From the NCBI GenBank assembly GCA_945957335.1, contig CAMFLJ010000010.1, forward strand, positions 1 through 24,115: a stretch of 24,115 bases of DNA. Reading direction: 5' to 3'. The notes beneath the pieces were generated by a model that was not told where the DNA came from, searched no databases, and saw only the letters and a list, made by a program, of their open reading frames with translations. A program made the position numbers and the translations under genes. This document shows, piece after piece, positions 14,643 to 21,162 of this stretch. Source of the stretch: an uncultured Actinomycetes bacterium (GTDB lineage Bacteria; Actinomycetota; Acidimicrobiia; Acidimicrobiales; Acidimicrobilacustridaceae). The stretch's first letter is position 1. Each line of letters begins with the position of its first letter.

Positions 14643-14743
14643 GGAGCTGGCTCGCTTCGCGTCGTCCGGACCACCGGGTTCGAGCCAGCTCCCGCAGGGC
14701 TGGCTCGGATCGCGCCCCTGGAGGGGCCGGCTTCGAGCCAGCT
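14643..14743. repeat. Two tandem stem-loop units built from an AGCTGGCTCG core
   Basis: The 143-base gap between the aminotransferase start and the acyl-CoA dehydrogenase stop contains two tandem inverted repeats of one core. Unit 1 is GGAGCTGGCTCG (14643-14654) with CGAGCCAGCTCC (14681-14692), a perfect 12-bp stem. Unit 2 is GCTGGCTCG (14699-14707) with CGAGCCAGC (14734-14742). The right arms share the 12-base direct repeat TTCGAGCCAGCT (14679-14690 and 14732-14743). The layout resembles REP/BIME-type intergenic repeats, and could also terminate the dehydrogenase transcript, which enters from the right. Confidence 0.6.
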
Positions 14744-14759
14744 GCGAAGGAAGGGTGGG

Positions 14760-16364
14760 CTACTGGACGGCCTCGACGAGGCGGCGGGCGATGACCTTCA
14801 GGCAGAGGGTCTCGTCGGCGCCCTCGAAGATCGAGAGCACCCGGGCGTCGACGTAGTAGCGCGACACCTTGTACTCCTCGGCGTAGCCCATGCCGCCGTG
14901 GATCTGCATCGCCTCGCGGGTGACCCACTCGGCGGCCTTGCAGACGTAGGCCTTCACCATCGACGCCTCGAGCTGGCCCTCGCCCCGGGCCACCATGCGG
15001 GCGACCTCGTAGGCGGCCTGGCGGGCGGCCTGGATGAGCACCACCATGCGGCCGAGCTTGGCCTTGGTGAGCTGGTAGGTGTGGATCGGCTGGCCGAACA
15101 CCACCCGGTCCAGTGAGTACTGGCGGGCCTCCTCGTAGGCGGCCTGCATCACGCCCACCGCGCGGGCGGCCGTCTGCAGGCGGCCGTTCTCGAAGGCGGC
15201 CATCTGGCTGTAGAAGCCGCGGCCCACGCCCTCGGCCCCGCCGACCTGGTTCTCGGACGACACGAACCAGCTGTCGAAGGCGACCTCGTAGGAGTGCATG
15301 CCCCGGTAGCCGATCGTGTCGATGGCCCGGCCCTCCATCTTCCCGCCGCCGGGGGCGCCGCCGTCGGTGCCCGCCTCCTGGGTGAAGGCGAAGCCGTGGC
15401 CCTCGCCCCGGGGCTTGGGCACCACGAACAGGGTGAGGCCCCGGTGGGTGACGCTCTTGTCGGGGTCGGTGCGGGCCAGCAGCATCAGCACGTCGGCCCG
15501 GGCGCCGAAGGTGCACCAGGTCTTGACGCCGTTGATCAGCCAGCCGCCCTCGGTGGGGGTGGCGGTGACCTTCACGCCGGCCACGTCGGAGCCGTAGTCG
15601 GGCTCGGTGACGGCGACGGCGGCCATGACCTCGGCCGAGGCGAGCTTGGGCAGCCAGTACTGCTTCTGCTCCTCGGTGCCGCCGGCGAGCAGGCCGCGGG
15701 TGAGGATCTCGGGGCGGGTGATGAGCGAGCCTCCGGCGCCGAGCGACGCCCGGGAGAGCTCCTCGGTGGCCACGACCATGCCGAGGTACTCGCTCTCGCC
15801 GCCCTCGGAGTAGCCGTCGTACTCGACGGGCACCGACAGGCCGAAGCCGCCGAGCTCGGCGAGGCCCTGGATGATCTCCTCGGGGATGTCGGCGTTCTCG
15901 CGGTGGATGTGCTCGGCCGCCGGGGCGATCTCGTTCTCGGCGAAGCGGCGGAAGGTGTCCTGCACCAGCTCGAAGTCGTCGTCGAGGTGGCGGGGGCCGG
16001 GGGTGTCGGCCAGCGACGCCAGGAACTCGGGGTCGCGGTAGGTGCTGACGAAGGCCCGGGTGCCGTCGAGCACGCCGACCTCGACGCCCCACTCGGCCTC
16101 GCGGCCGAACAGCTTGGGCACGAGCTCGCCGATGAGGTCGGCGACGTAGGCGCACGCCAGCTGGGCCTCGAGCTCGCCCTTGGCGCCGTAGTCGAGCATC
16201 GCCCGTGCGGTGCTCACGGTGGCGGCGGCGTGGGCCAGCTCGTAGGCCACGACCTGGTTGGCGTCGGGCCCACCGGCCTCGGCGAGGCGGCGGGTGCCCG
16301 CCTTCACGACGCCGTCGGCGGCGTCGAGGGCGGCAGCGGCGGCGGTGAGGTCCGGGGCGGTCAT
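14760..16364 (-). CDS. mcd: Acyl-CoA dehydrogenase with N-terminal extension, probable (2S)-methylsuccinyl-CoA dehydrogenase
   Basis: At 534 residues this is about 150 longer than ordinary acyl-CoA dehydrogenases. The extra N-terminus (residues 1-150, with AYELAHAAATVSTARAMLDYGAKG and REAEWGVEVG segments) is what I recall from actinobacterial methylsuccinyl-CoA dehydrogenases. The remainder is a standard flavoprotein: AVTEPDYGSDVAG, INGVKTWCTFG, TIGYRGMHSYEVAFD, DRVVFGQPI, QIHGGMGY and the C-terminal IFEGADETLCLKVIARRL. The enzyme would oxidise methylsuccinyl-CoA to mesaconyl-CoA with FAD, passing electrons to ETF. A leaderless promoter precedes the ATG, and its sequence is strikingly like that of mcl. 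A branched-chain acyl-CoA dehydrogenase is the main alternative. Confidence 0.82.
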   Translation of the reverse strand: MTAPDLTAAAAALDAADGVVKAGTRRLAEAGGPDANQVVAYELAHAAATVSTARAMLDYGAKGELEAQLACAYVADLIGELVPKLFGREAEWGVEVGVLDGTRAFVSTYRDPEFLASLADTPGPRHLDDDFELVQDTFRRFAENEIAPAAEHIHRENADIPEEIIQGLAELGGFGLSVPVEYDGYSEGGESEYLGMVVATEELSRASLGAGGSLITRPEILTRGLLAGGTEEQKQYWLPKLASAEVMAAVAVTEPDYGSDVAGVKVTATPTEGGWLINGVKTWCTFGARADVLMLLARTDPDKSVTHRGLTLFVVPKPRGEGHGFAFTQEAGTDGGAPGGGKMEGRAIDTIGYRGMHSYEVAFDSWFVSSENQVGGAEGVGRGFYSQMAAFENGRLQTAARAVGVMQAAYEEARQYSLDRVVFGQPIHTYQLTKAKLGRMVVLIQAARQAAYEVARMVARGEGQLEASMVKAYVCKAAEWVTREAMQIHGGMGYAEEYKVSRYYVDARVLSIFEGADETLCLKVIARRLVEAVQ

Positions 16365-16368
16365 GACC

Positions 16369-16385
16369 CCGACGTTACCCGTCGG
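16369..16385. promoter_or_regulatory. 17-bp palindrome over the mcd -10 box
   Basis: Read on the minus strand, CCGACG-GGTAA-CGTCGG is a perfect 6-bp inverted repeat with a 5-base centre. It spans the -10 box (TAACGT, 16372-16377), which ends 7 bases before the ATG at 16364. The left half and centre (CCGACGGGTA, 16376-16385) are identical to bases 11491-11500 in the mcl promoter. Confidence 0.5.
16372..16377 (-). promoter_or_regulatory. -10 box (TAACGT on the minus strand) for mcd, leaderless
   Basis: GGGTAACGT ends 7 bases before the ATG at 16364 on the minus strand, with GGGTC directly before the ATG as in the mcl promoter. Confidence 0.55.
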
Positions 16386-16431
16386 TCACCTACGGCTTCC
16401 CATCGACCGGAGGGGTGTGACGGACCGCTCG

Positions 16432-18120
16432 TCAGGCGTGCACGGGACGCAGGAACCGTCCGGGCCGGGCGTCGGTGGCGGCGCCGTCGAGCCACGTCGG
16501 CACGCCGGCGGCCACGGTCGCGCGGAACCCCGCCGGCTCGCGCACGAGCCGCCACGTGCCGTAGGGGACGTCGTCGCGCCGTGTCTCGCGGCCCAGCTCG
16601 ATCTCGTCGAGGGCGAACACGGCGAGGTCGCCGACCTTGCCGGGGGCGATGACGCCCCGGTCGTGCAGGCCGAAGAACCCGGCGGGGCGCCCGGTGAGCG
16701 CGTGCACGCCCTCCTCGACGGAGATCAGCCCGGCGTCGCGCACGTAGTGGGTGAGCAGGTAGACGTGCTCGCCGGCGGCGGCGAACAGCTGCTGGTGGGC
16801 GCCGCTGTCGTTGATGTTGGGGAGCGTGCGGGGCTCGCGCAGGGCCCGCACGATGTCGCCCTCGTCGAGCTGCTCGGGCACGCCCACCATCAGCGAGCCG
16901 ACGCCGTTGGCGAGCACCCACTCGGCCAGCGCGTCGGAGACGTGCAGCCCGCGCTGGTCGGCGAAGTCGGCGAGCGAGATGCCCACCGGCCCGGCGCCGG
17001 TCTCGGACTGGCTGAGGATCATCTCGTGGGGCCGGTCGACCCGCGAGAGCGACGAGCGCGTGCGGTTGTCCCAGTCGGTGCGGGCCCGGTCGCGCCACGC
17101 CGGGTCGGCCAGCAGGGCCAGCTTCTGGTCGGCGGGGCCGTTCACCCACTCGTTCCACGCCGGCACCCGCTGGAACACGATCGAGCGCTCGAAGCTGAAG
17201 AAGGGCGCCAGCGGCTTGAACGCGACGGCCGGCCACAGGTCGGCGCCCTCGGCCTGGATGCGGTGGTGGGCGTCCCACACCACCGGGCGGTGGTCGGCGT
17301 CGCGCACGTTCATCGGGATGCCGGGCCACTGGCCGCGCACCCCGCCTGCGGCCACGAGCAGCCGGGCGATGCGCTCGGCGTCGGCGACGTCGTGCTCGCG
17401 GTCGTTGAACCGCGTGATGCACTGCACCGTCGCCGGGCGGTGGCGGGCGACGACCTGGAACAGGGCGAGCAGCTCGTCGTCGTCGGCGAACCAGCCCGGC
17501 ACCGGGCGCAGGGTGCGGTCCTTGTCGAACGTGTTGAGCGACAGCCCCAGCGCCCCGACGGCGAGGCCCTCGTCGAGCACCTCGCACATGCGGGTGATCT
17601 CGGCGGGGGTCGCGGCGCGCTCCCATGCCTCGGGGCCCATCACGTAGGTGCGCAGCGCCAGGTGGCCGACGTAGCCGCCGCAGTGCACCGAGGTGGGCCG
17701 GCCCTCGAGCGCCCGCACGTACTCGGGCCACCGCTCCCAGGTCCAGGGGATGAGCCGCTCCATCGCCTCCAGCGGCAGGTCCTCGAGGAAGCACAGCAGG
17801 TCGACGATCTCGTCGCGCTGGTCGCCGGCGAGCGGGGCGATGGAGTTGCCGCAGTTGCCGAACACCATCGACGTGTTGCCGGAGGCGGGCAGGGGGTCGA
17901 GCCCATCGTCCCACCACATGGCGCCGTCGAGGTGGGTGTGGTTGTCGATGATCCCCGGGATCACGTAGGCGCCGGCGGCGTCGATCTGCTGCTCGCCGTC
18001 GGGGGCCAGGCCCGGCCCGACCTCGGTGATGACGCCGTCGCGCACTCGGACGTCGGCCTCGAACGCCGGCGCACCGGTGCCGTCGACGACGGTGCCGCCG
18101 CGGATGATCACGTCCCCCAT
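16432..18120 (-). CDS. N-acyl-D-amino-acid deacylase-type amidohydrolase
   Basis: The 562-residue protein belongs to the amidohydrolase superfamily, D-aminoacylase branch. DVIIRGGTVVDGTGAPAF at the N-terminus forms the composite sandwich domain, GIIDNHTHLD carries metal-binding His61 and His63, and GNCGNS contains Cys90, the unusual metal-ligand Cys of D-aminoacylases. Later NDSGAHQQLF includes the catalytic-type Asp, and HALTGRPAGFFGLHDRGVIAPGKVGDLAVF is the classic closing block. The usual substrate class is N-acyl-D-amino acids, but the family also hydrolyses other amides. The ATG at 18120 is chosen over longer in-frame starts because an AGGAGGAGG-type ribosome-binding site (18125-18133) lies just upstream. 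It is divergent from the DinB-fold gene and 67 bases upstream of mcd on the same strand. Confidence 0.88.
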   Translation of the reverse strand: MGDVIIRGGTVVDGTGAPAFEADVRVRDGVITEVGPGLAPDGEQQIDAAGAYVIPGIIDNHTHLDGAMWWDDGLDPLPASGNTSMVFGNCGNSIAPLAGDQRDEIVDLLCFLEDLPLEAMERLIPWTWERWPEYVRALEGRPTSVHCGGYVGHLALRTYVMGPEAWERAATPAEITRMCEVLDEGLAVGALGLSLNTFDKDRTLRPVPGWFADDDELLALFQVVARHRPATVQCITRFNDREHDVADAERIARLLVAAGGVRGQWPGIPMNVRDADHRPVVWDAHHRIQAEGADLWPAVAFKPLAPFFSFERSIVFQRVPAWNEWVNGPADQKLALLADPAWRDRARTDWDNRTRSSLSRVDRPHEMILSQSETGAGPVGISLADFADQRGLHVSDALAEWVLANGVGSLMVGVPEQLDEGDIVRALREPRTLPNINDSGAHQQLFAAAGEHVYLLTHYVRDAGLISVEEGVHALTGRPAGFFGLHDRGVIAPGKVGDLAVFALDEIELGRETRRDDVPYGTWRLVREPAGFRATVAAGVPTWLDGAATDARPGRFLRPVHA

Positions 18121-18142
18121 GTGCCCTCCTCCTCGGGGCCCC

Positions 18143-18148
18143 ACCATA
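18143..18148 (-). promoter_or_regulatory. -10 box (TATGGT on the minus strand) for the amidohydrolase
   Basis: TATGGT lies 22 bases before the ATG, and a strong Shine-Dalgarno (18125-18133) lies between them. This gene therefore has a short leader, in contrast to the leaderless neighbours. Confidence 0.5.
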
Positions 18149-18195
18149 CGGTGGCTCCCCGACCTCGCCGAAGGTTGCCGTGGCAAGCTTCGACG

Positions 18196-18828
18196 ATGGA
18201 TCCCTTCGCTCCCATCGCCGCCCAGCGCCGCGCCGTCGCCGACCTGCTCGACGGGCTGACGCAGGAGGAGTGGGCGGTGCGCAGCCTGTGCGACGCGTGG
18301 ACGGTCCACGACCTGACCGCCCACCTCGTGCTGCCGTTCGAGACGTCGCTCCCGAGGTTCGCGCTGGCGATGGTCCGCGCCCGCGGCAACTTCGACCGGG
18401 CGAGCGAGGCGCTCACCGCCAAGGTCGCCGCCGCGCCGTCGGCCGAGCTGGTCGCGAAGCTCCGCGAGAACGCGGACAGCCACTTCACGCCGCCGGGCCA
18501 GGACTGGCACGCGCCGCTCACCGACAACTACGTGCACACCCAGGACATCTGCATCCCGCTCGGCCTCGCCGCCCCGGCCGACCCGGCGCAGTGGCCGGTG
18601 ATCCTCGACTTCCTGCTGAGCAAGAAGGCCCGCGGCCCGTTCGTGGCCCGTGAGCTGCCGGCCGTGGCGCTCACCGCGACCGACGTGGGCTGGTCGGCGG
18701 GGGAGGGCCCGGAGGTCACCGCGCCAGCCGCCGCGCTCGTGATGGTGCTCGTCGGCCGTCGGGCCACGATCGACCAGCTCGAGGGCCCGGGCGCCGCCAC
18801 CCTCGCCGGATGGGCGGCTGGCTCGTAG
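18196..18828 (+). CDS. DinB-fold, maleylpyruvate-isomerase-like (TIGR03083-type) protein
   Basis: The 210-residue protein matches the actinobacterial MDMPI/DinB-like family. It has W26 and the SLCDAWTVHDLTAHLVLPFE block with His43 as first metal ligand, and DNYVH with Asp110 and His114 spaced as the Glu-x3-His pair of the mycothiol-dependent enzyme. The C-terminal half (LPAVALTATDVGWSAGEGPEVTAPAAALVMVLVGR) is the usual second domain. Members use a divalent metal and often mycothiol, but most are uncharacterised. The ATG at 18196 is preceded by CAAGCT 6 bases upstream, a weak leaderless-type box. It is divergent from the amidohydrolase and followed 56 bases later by the MaoC gene with its own promoter. 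Confidence 0.8.
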   Translation: MDPFAPIAAQRRAVADLLDGLTQEEWAVRSLCDAWTVHDLTAHLVLPFETSLPRFALAMVRARGNFDRASEALTAKVAAAPSAELVAKLRENADSHFTPPGQDWHAPLTDNYVHTQDICIPLGLAAPADPAQWPVILDFLLSKKARGPFVARELPAVALTATDVGWSAGEGPEVTAPAAALVMVLVGRRATIDQLEGPGAATLAGWAAGS

Positions 18829-18843
18829 GTGGGGGTGCGGTCG

Positions 18844-18849
18844 TAGGCT
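18844..18849 (+). promoter_or_regulatory. -10 box (TAGGCT) for the maoC-mutY operon
   Basis: TAGGCT lies 35 bases before the GTG at 18885. The leader carries AGGAGAG (18871-18877), a clear ribosome-binding site 7 bases before the start. The sequence CGTAGGTG just upstream (18826-18833 region) also occurs ahead of mcd, but this is a short match. Confidence 0.45.
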
Positions 18850-18884
18850 GCGCCCGCCGCACCCGAGCGCAGGAGAGACCCGCC

Positions 18885-19400
18885 GTGACCGTGATCGATC
18901 GACCCTTCGGCCGCCACTTCGAGGACTTCGAGGTCGGCGACGTGTACCGCCACTGGCCCGGGAAGACCATCACCGAGGCCGACGACCACCTCTTCTGCAT
19001 GATCACCATGAACCACCACCCGACGCACACGAACAACTGGTTCGCGGAGAACGAGTCGCCGATGGGCAAGCCGCTGGTGGTGGGCAACCTCGTCTACTCG
19101 TTGGTGCTCGGCATGAGCGTGCCCGACGTGAGCGGCGCCGCCATCGCCAACCTCGAGGTCGAGACCCTCAAGCACGCCAAGCCCACGTTCCACGGCGACA
19201 CCATCTACGCCGTCACCCGCGTGCTCGAGAAGAAGGAGACCTCCGACGGCAAGCGGGGGATCGTCACCGTGGAGACCAAGGGCATCAACCAGCGCTCCGA
19301 GGAGGTCTGCTACTTCCGGCGCCGGGTGATGGTCTGGAAGCGCGAGTTCGCGCCGCAGCGCGGCCTGCCCTACACCGACGACGTCTTCGTCGACGAGTAG
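18885..19400 (+). CDS. MaoC-family hydratase, mesaconyl-CoA-hydratase-like
   Basis: The 171-residue single-hotdog protein opens HFEDFEVGDVYRHWPGKTITEADDHLF and has the active-site block ITMNHHPTHTNNWFAE. In canonical R-hydratases the pattern is Asp-x4-His; here His48 is kept and the Asp position is Asn43. VVVGNLVYSLVLGMSVPDVSG, PTFHGDTIYAVTRVLEKK and RGIVTVETKGINQRSEEVC closely match my memory of the MaoC protein encoded with ccr and meaA in Streptomyces ethylmalonyl-CoA clusters, where mesaconyl-CoA hydration is the assigned role. The GTG start has AGGAGAG 7 bases upstream. It heads a run with a methyltransferase and mutY. Bona fide hydratase activity with Asn in place of Asp needs testing. 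Confidence 0.85.
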   Translation: MTVIDRPFGRHFEDFEVGDVYRHWPGKTITEADDHLFCMITMNHHPTHTNNWFAENESPMGKPLVVGNLVYSLVLGMSVPDVSGAAIANLEVETLKHAKPTFHGDTIYAVTRVLEKKETSDGKRGIVTVETKGINQRSEEVCYFRRRVMVWKREFAPQRGLPYTDDVFVDE

Positions 19401-19416
19401 CGGCGGCGCGGGCCCG

Positions 19417-20202
19417 GTGGCCGAGGAGCACATCCCCGAGGCGGCGGCGCAGGGCTTCGGCCAGGGCGCCGAGGCCTACGAGTCGGCCCGCCCGTCGTAC
19501 CCGCCCGACGCCGTCGGCGAGATCGCACGGGTCTGCGCGCTCGGGCCCGGCCGCCGCGTGCTCGACCTGGCGGCCGGCACCGGCAAGCTCACGCGCTTGC
19601 TGGTGCCCGCCGGGGCCGAGGTGGTGGCCGTCGAGCCCGTCGCCGCCATGCGCGAGGTGCTCGGCTCGGTCCTCCCGGGCGTCGAGGCGCTCGACGGCAC
19701 GGCGGAGTCGATCCCGCTGCCCGACGCCTCGGTCGATGCCGTGACCGTTGCCCAGGCGTTCCACTGGTTCGACGCCCCCGTGGCCCTCGCCGAGATCGCC
19801 CGCGTGCTGCGGCCCGGCGGCGCCCTCGTGCTGGTCTGGAACACCCGCGACCGCTCGGTCGACTGGGTGCAGCGCTGGAGCGACCTGCTCGTCGAGGGCG
19901 ACGGCGACCGGCCCTTCGACCGCTACGTCGACGTCGACTACGCGGCGGTCGTGGCGGCCGCGGGCGACGGCGCCTTCACCCCGGTCGAGCGGTGGCGCAC
20001 GAGCTGGGTCCAGCCCAGCAGCCCCGAGCTGCTCGTCGAGCGGTCGGCCTCGGTGAGCGTCGTCGGTGCGCTGCCGTCCGACGAGCGCGAGGTCGTCCTC
20101 GACCGCGTGCGCGAGCTCACGCGCACCCACCCCGACCTGGCCGGGCGGGAGGGCTTCGGCTTCCCGTACGACACCACGGTCTGGTCGTGCCGCCGGGTGT
20201 GA
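19417..20202 (+). CDS. Class I SAM-dependent methyltransferase
   Basis: The 261-residue protein has the class I fold. After YESARPSYPPDAV, motif I is VLDLAAGTGKLT, followed by VVAVEPVAAM (acidic residue for the ribose), and the post-motif segment DGTAESIPLPDASVDAVTVAQAFHWFD, then EIARVLRPGGALVLVWNTRDRS. The AFHWF pattern is typical of the UbiE/Coq5-like group of small-molecule methyltransferases, such as trans-aconitate-methyltransferase relatives. The acceptor is unknown. The GTG start has no clear Shine-Dalgarno but lies 16 bases after the maoC stop; its stop overlaps the mutY start (GTGA). Confidence 0.88.
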   Translation: MAEEHIPEAAAQGFGQGAEAYESARPSYPPDAVGEIARVCALGPGRRVLDLAAGTGKLTRLLVPAGAEVVAVEPVAAMREVLGSVLPGVEALDGTAESIPLPDASVDAVTVAQAFHWFDAPVALAEIARVLRPGGALVLVWNTRDRSVDWVQRWSDLLVEGDGDRPFDRYVDVDYAAVVAAAGDGAFTPVERWRTSWVQPSSPELLVERSASVSVVGALPSDEREVVLDRVRELTRTHPDLAGREGFGFPYDTTVWSCRRV

Positions 20203-21074
20203 GCGCCCCCGGCTACGAGCTGCTCGGGTGGTGGGAGGCCGAGCGCCGCGACCTGCCCTGGCGGGCCACCCGCGACCCGTGGGCCGTGCTGGTCAGCGAG
20301 CTGATGCTCCAGCAGACCCAGGTGGCGCGTGTCGAGCCTCGCTGGCACCGCTTCCTCGAGCGGTTCCCGACCCCGGCCGCCTGCGCGGCCGCCGGCCCGG
20401 GCGCGGTGGTCGAGGAGTGGGCCGGCCTCGGCTACAACCGCCGGGCGGTGAACCTGCACCGGTGCGCGGTGGCGGTCGTCGACGAGCACGGCGGCCGCTT
20501 CCCCGACGACCTCGCCGCGCTGCTCGCCCTCCCCGGCATCGGCCCCTACACGGCCCGGGCGGTGCTGGCCTTCGCCTTCGAGCGTGACGTCGCCGTGGTC
20601 GACACCAACGTGGGGCGCATCCTCGCCCGCACCGCCGGTCGCCGCCTCGGCGCCCGCGACGCGCAGGAGCGGGCCGACTCGCTCGTCCCGGAGGGCGAGG
20701 GCTGGGCCTGGAACCAGGCGATGCTCGACCTCGGCGCCACCGTCTGCTCGAAGCGCTCACCCGCCTGCGATCGCTGCCCGGTGGCCGCCAGCTGCGCGTG
20801 GGCGCTCGCCGGGCGGCCCGGGCCCGACCCGGCCCTGGGCTCGCATGCCGTGAGCCGGGGCCAGAGCCGCTTCGAGGGCTCGTTCCGCCAGGGCCGGTCC
20901 CGGCTGCTCGACGTCCTCCGCCTCGGGAGCCCGGTGCCCCCGGCGGCGTGGGCGGCCGCGTGCGGCTGGGACGGCCGGCCCGACGGGGCCGTCGACGCCG
21001 AGCGGGCGGCGGCGTCGCTGGTGGCCGACGGCCTGGCGGTCCGGCTGGCCGACGGGAGCCTGCGCCTCCCGTAG
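20199..21074 (+). CDS. mutY: A/G-specific adenine DNA glycosylase
   Basis: MutY removes adenine mispaired with 8-oxoguanine or guanine in DNA repair. The 291-residue protein shows Glu34 (VSELMLQQTQV), the helix-hairpin-helix LPGIGPYTARAV (111-122) with catalytic Asp135 (VVDTNVGRIL), and the iron-sulfur cluster Cys183-x6-Cys190-x2-Cys193-x5-Cys199. The C-terminal domain after residue 200 is short, about 90 residues, as in other actinobacterial MutY proteins, and ends in a winged-helix-like segment. The start is taken as GTG 20199, overlapping the methyltransferase stop; a GTG at 20187 is also in frame. An 11-bp stem-loop follows at the stop codon. Confidence 0.93.
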   Translation: MSAPGYELLGWWEAERRDLPWRATRDPWAVLVSELMLQQTQVARVEPRWHRFLERFPTPAACAAAGPGAVVEEWAGLGYNRRAVNLHRCAVAVVDEHGGRFPDDLAALLALPGIGPYTARAVLAFAFERDVAVVDTNVGRILARTAGRRLGARDAQERADSLVPEGEGWAWNQAMLDLGATVCSKRSPACDRCPVAASCAWALAGRPGPDPALGSHAVSRGQSRFEGSFRQGRSRLLDVLRLGSPVPPAAWAAACGWDGRPDGAVDAERAAASLVADGLAVRLADGSLRLP

Positions 21075-21086
21075 ACAGGCTCCCGT
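21052..21086 (+). terminator. 11-bp perfect stem-loop at the mutY stop codon
   Basis: ACGGGAGCCTG (21052-21062) is the exact reverse complement of CAGGCTCCCGT (21076-21086), with a 13-base loop that contains the mutY TAG. There is no T-run after the stem. It is a strong candidate for the transcription end of the maoC-mutY operon. A shorter alternative stem (GGGAG/CTCCC) could form within it. Confidence 0.5.
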
Positions 21087-21130
21087 GTGAGAGTTGTCAC
21101 TGGGGGTTCACTCGGAGGTAACCGGTGGCC

Positions 21131-21136
21131 TAGCCT
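21131..21136 (+). promoter_or_regulatory. -10 box (TAGCCT) for the MBL-fold gene
   Basis: TAGCCT is 26 bases before the GTG at 21163; a weak -35-like TTCACT (21107-21112) lies 18 bases upstream of it. The leader holds GGGGGAGG (21151-21158), a good ribosome-binding site 4 bases before the start. Confidence 0.45.
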
Positions 21137-21162
21137 TCCCTCCACGCTTCGGGGGAGGCCGA

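Noticed and set aside
14676..14692. GGGTTCGAGCC resembling a tRNA T-arm
   Set aside because: No acceptor stem, anticodon arm or D-arm can be built around it; it is part of the inverted-repeat unit.
14617..16155. In-frame upstream extension of the aminotransferase, giving a protein of nearly 900 residues
   Set aside because: The extension is an Arg-rich shadow of the acyl-CoA dehydrogenase gene; family homology begins at the ATG at 14616.
15294..16652. Plus-strand ORF opposite the acyl-CoA dehydrogenase
   Set aside because: Composition-driven antisense frame without motifs.
16258..18195. Upstream extension of the DinB-fold gene through the antisense of the amidohydrolase
   Set aside because: Family homology starts at the ATG at 18196; the extension is an antisense Gly/Val/Ala-rich frame.
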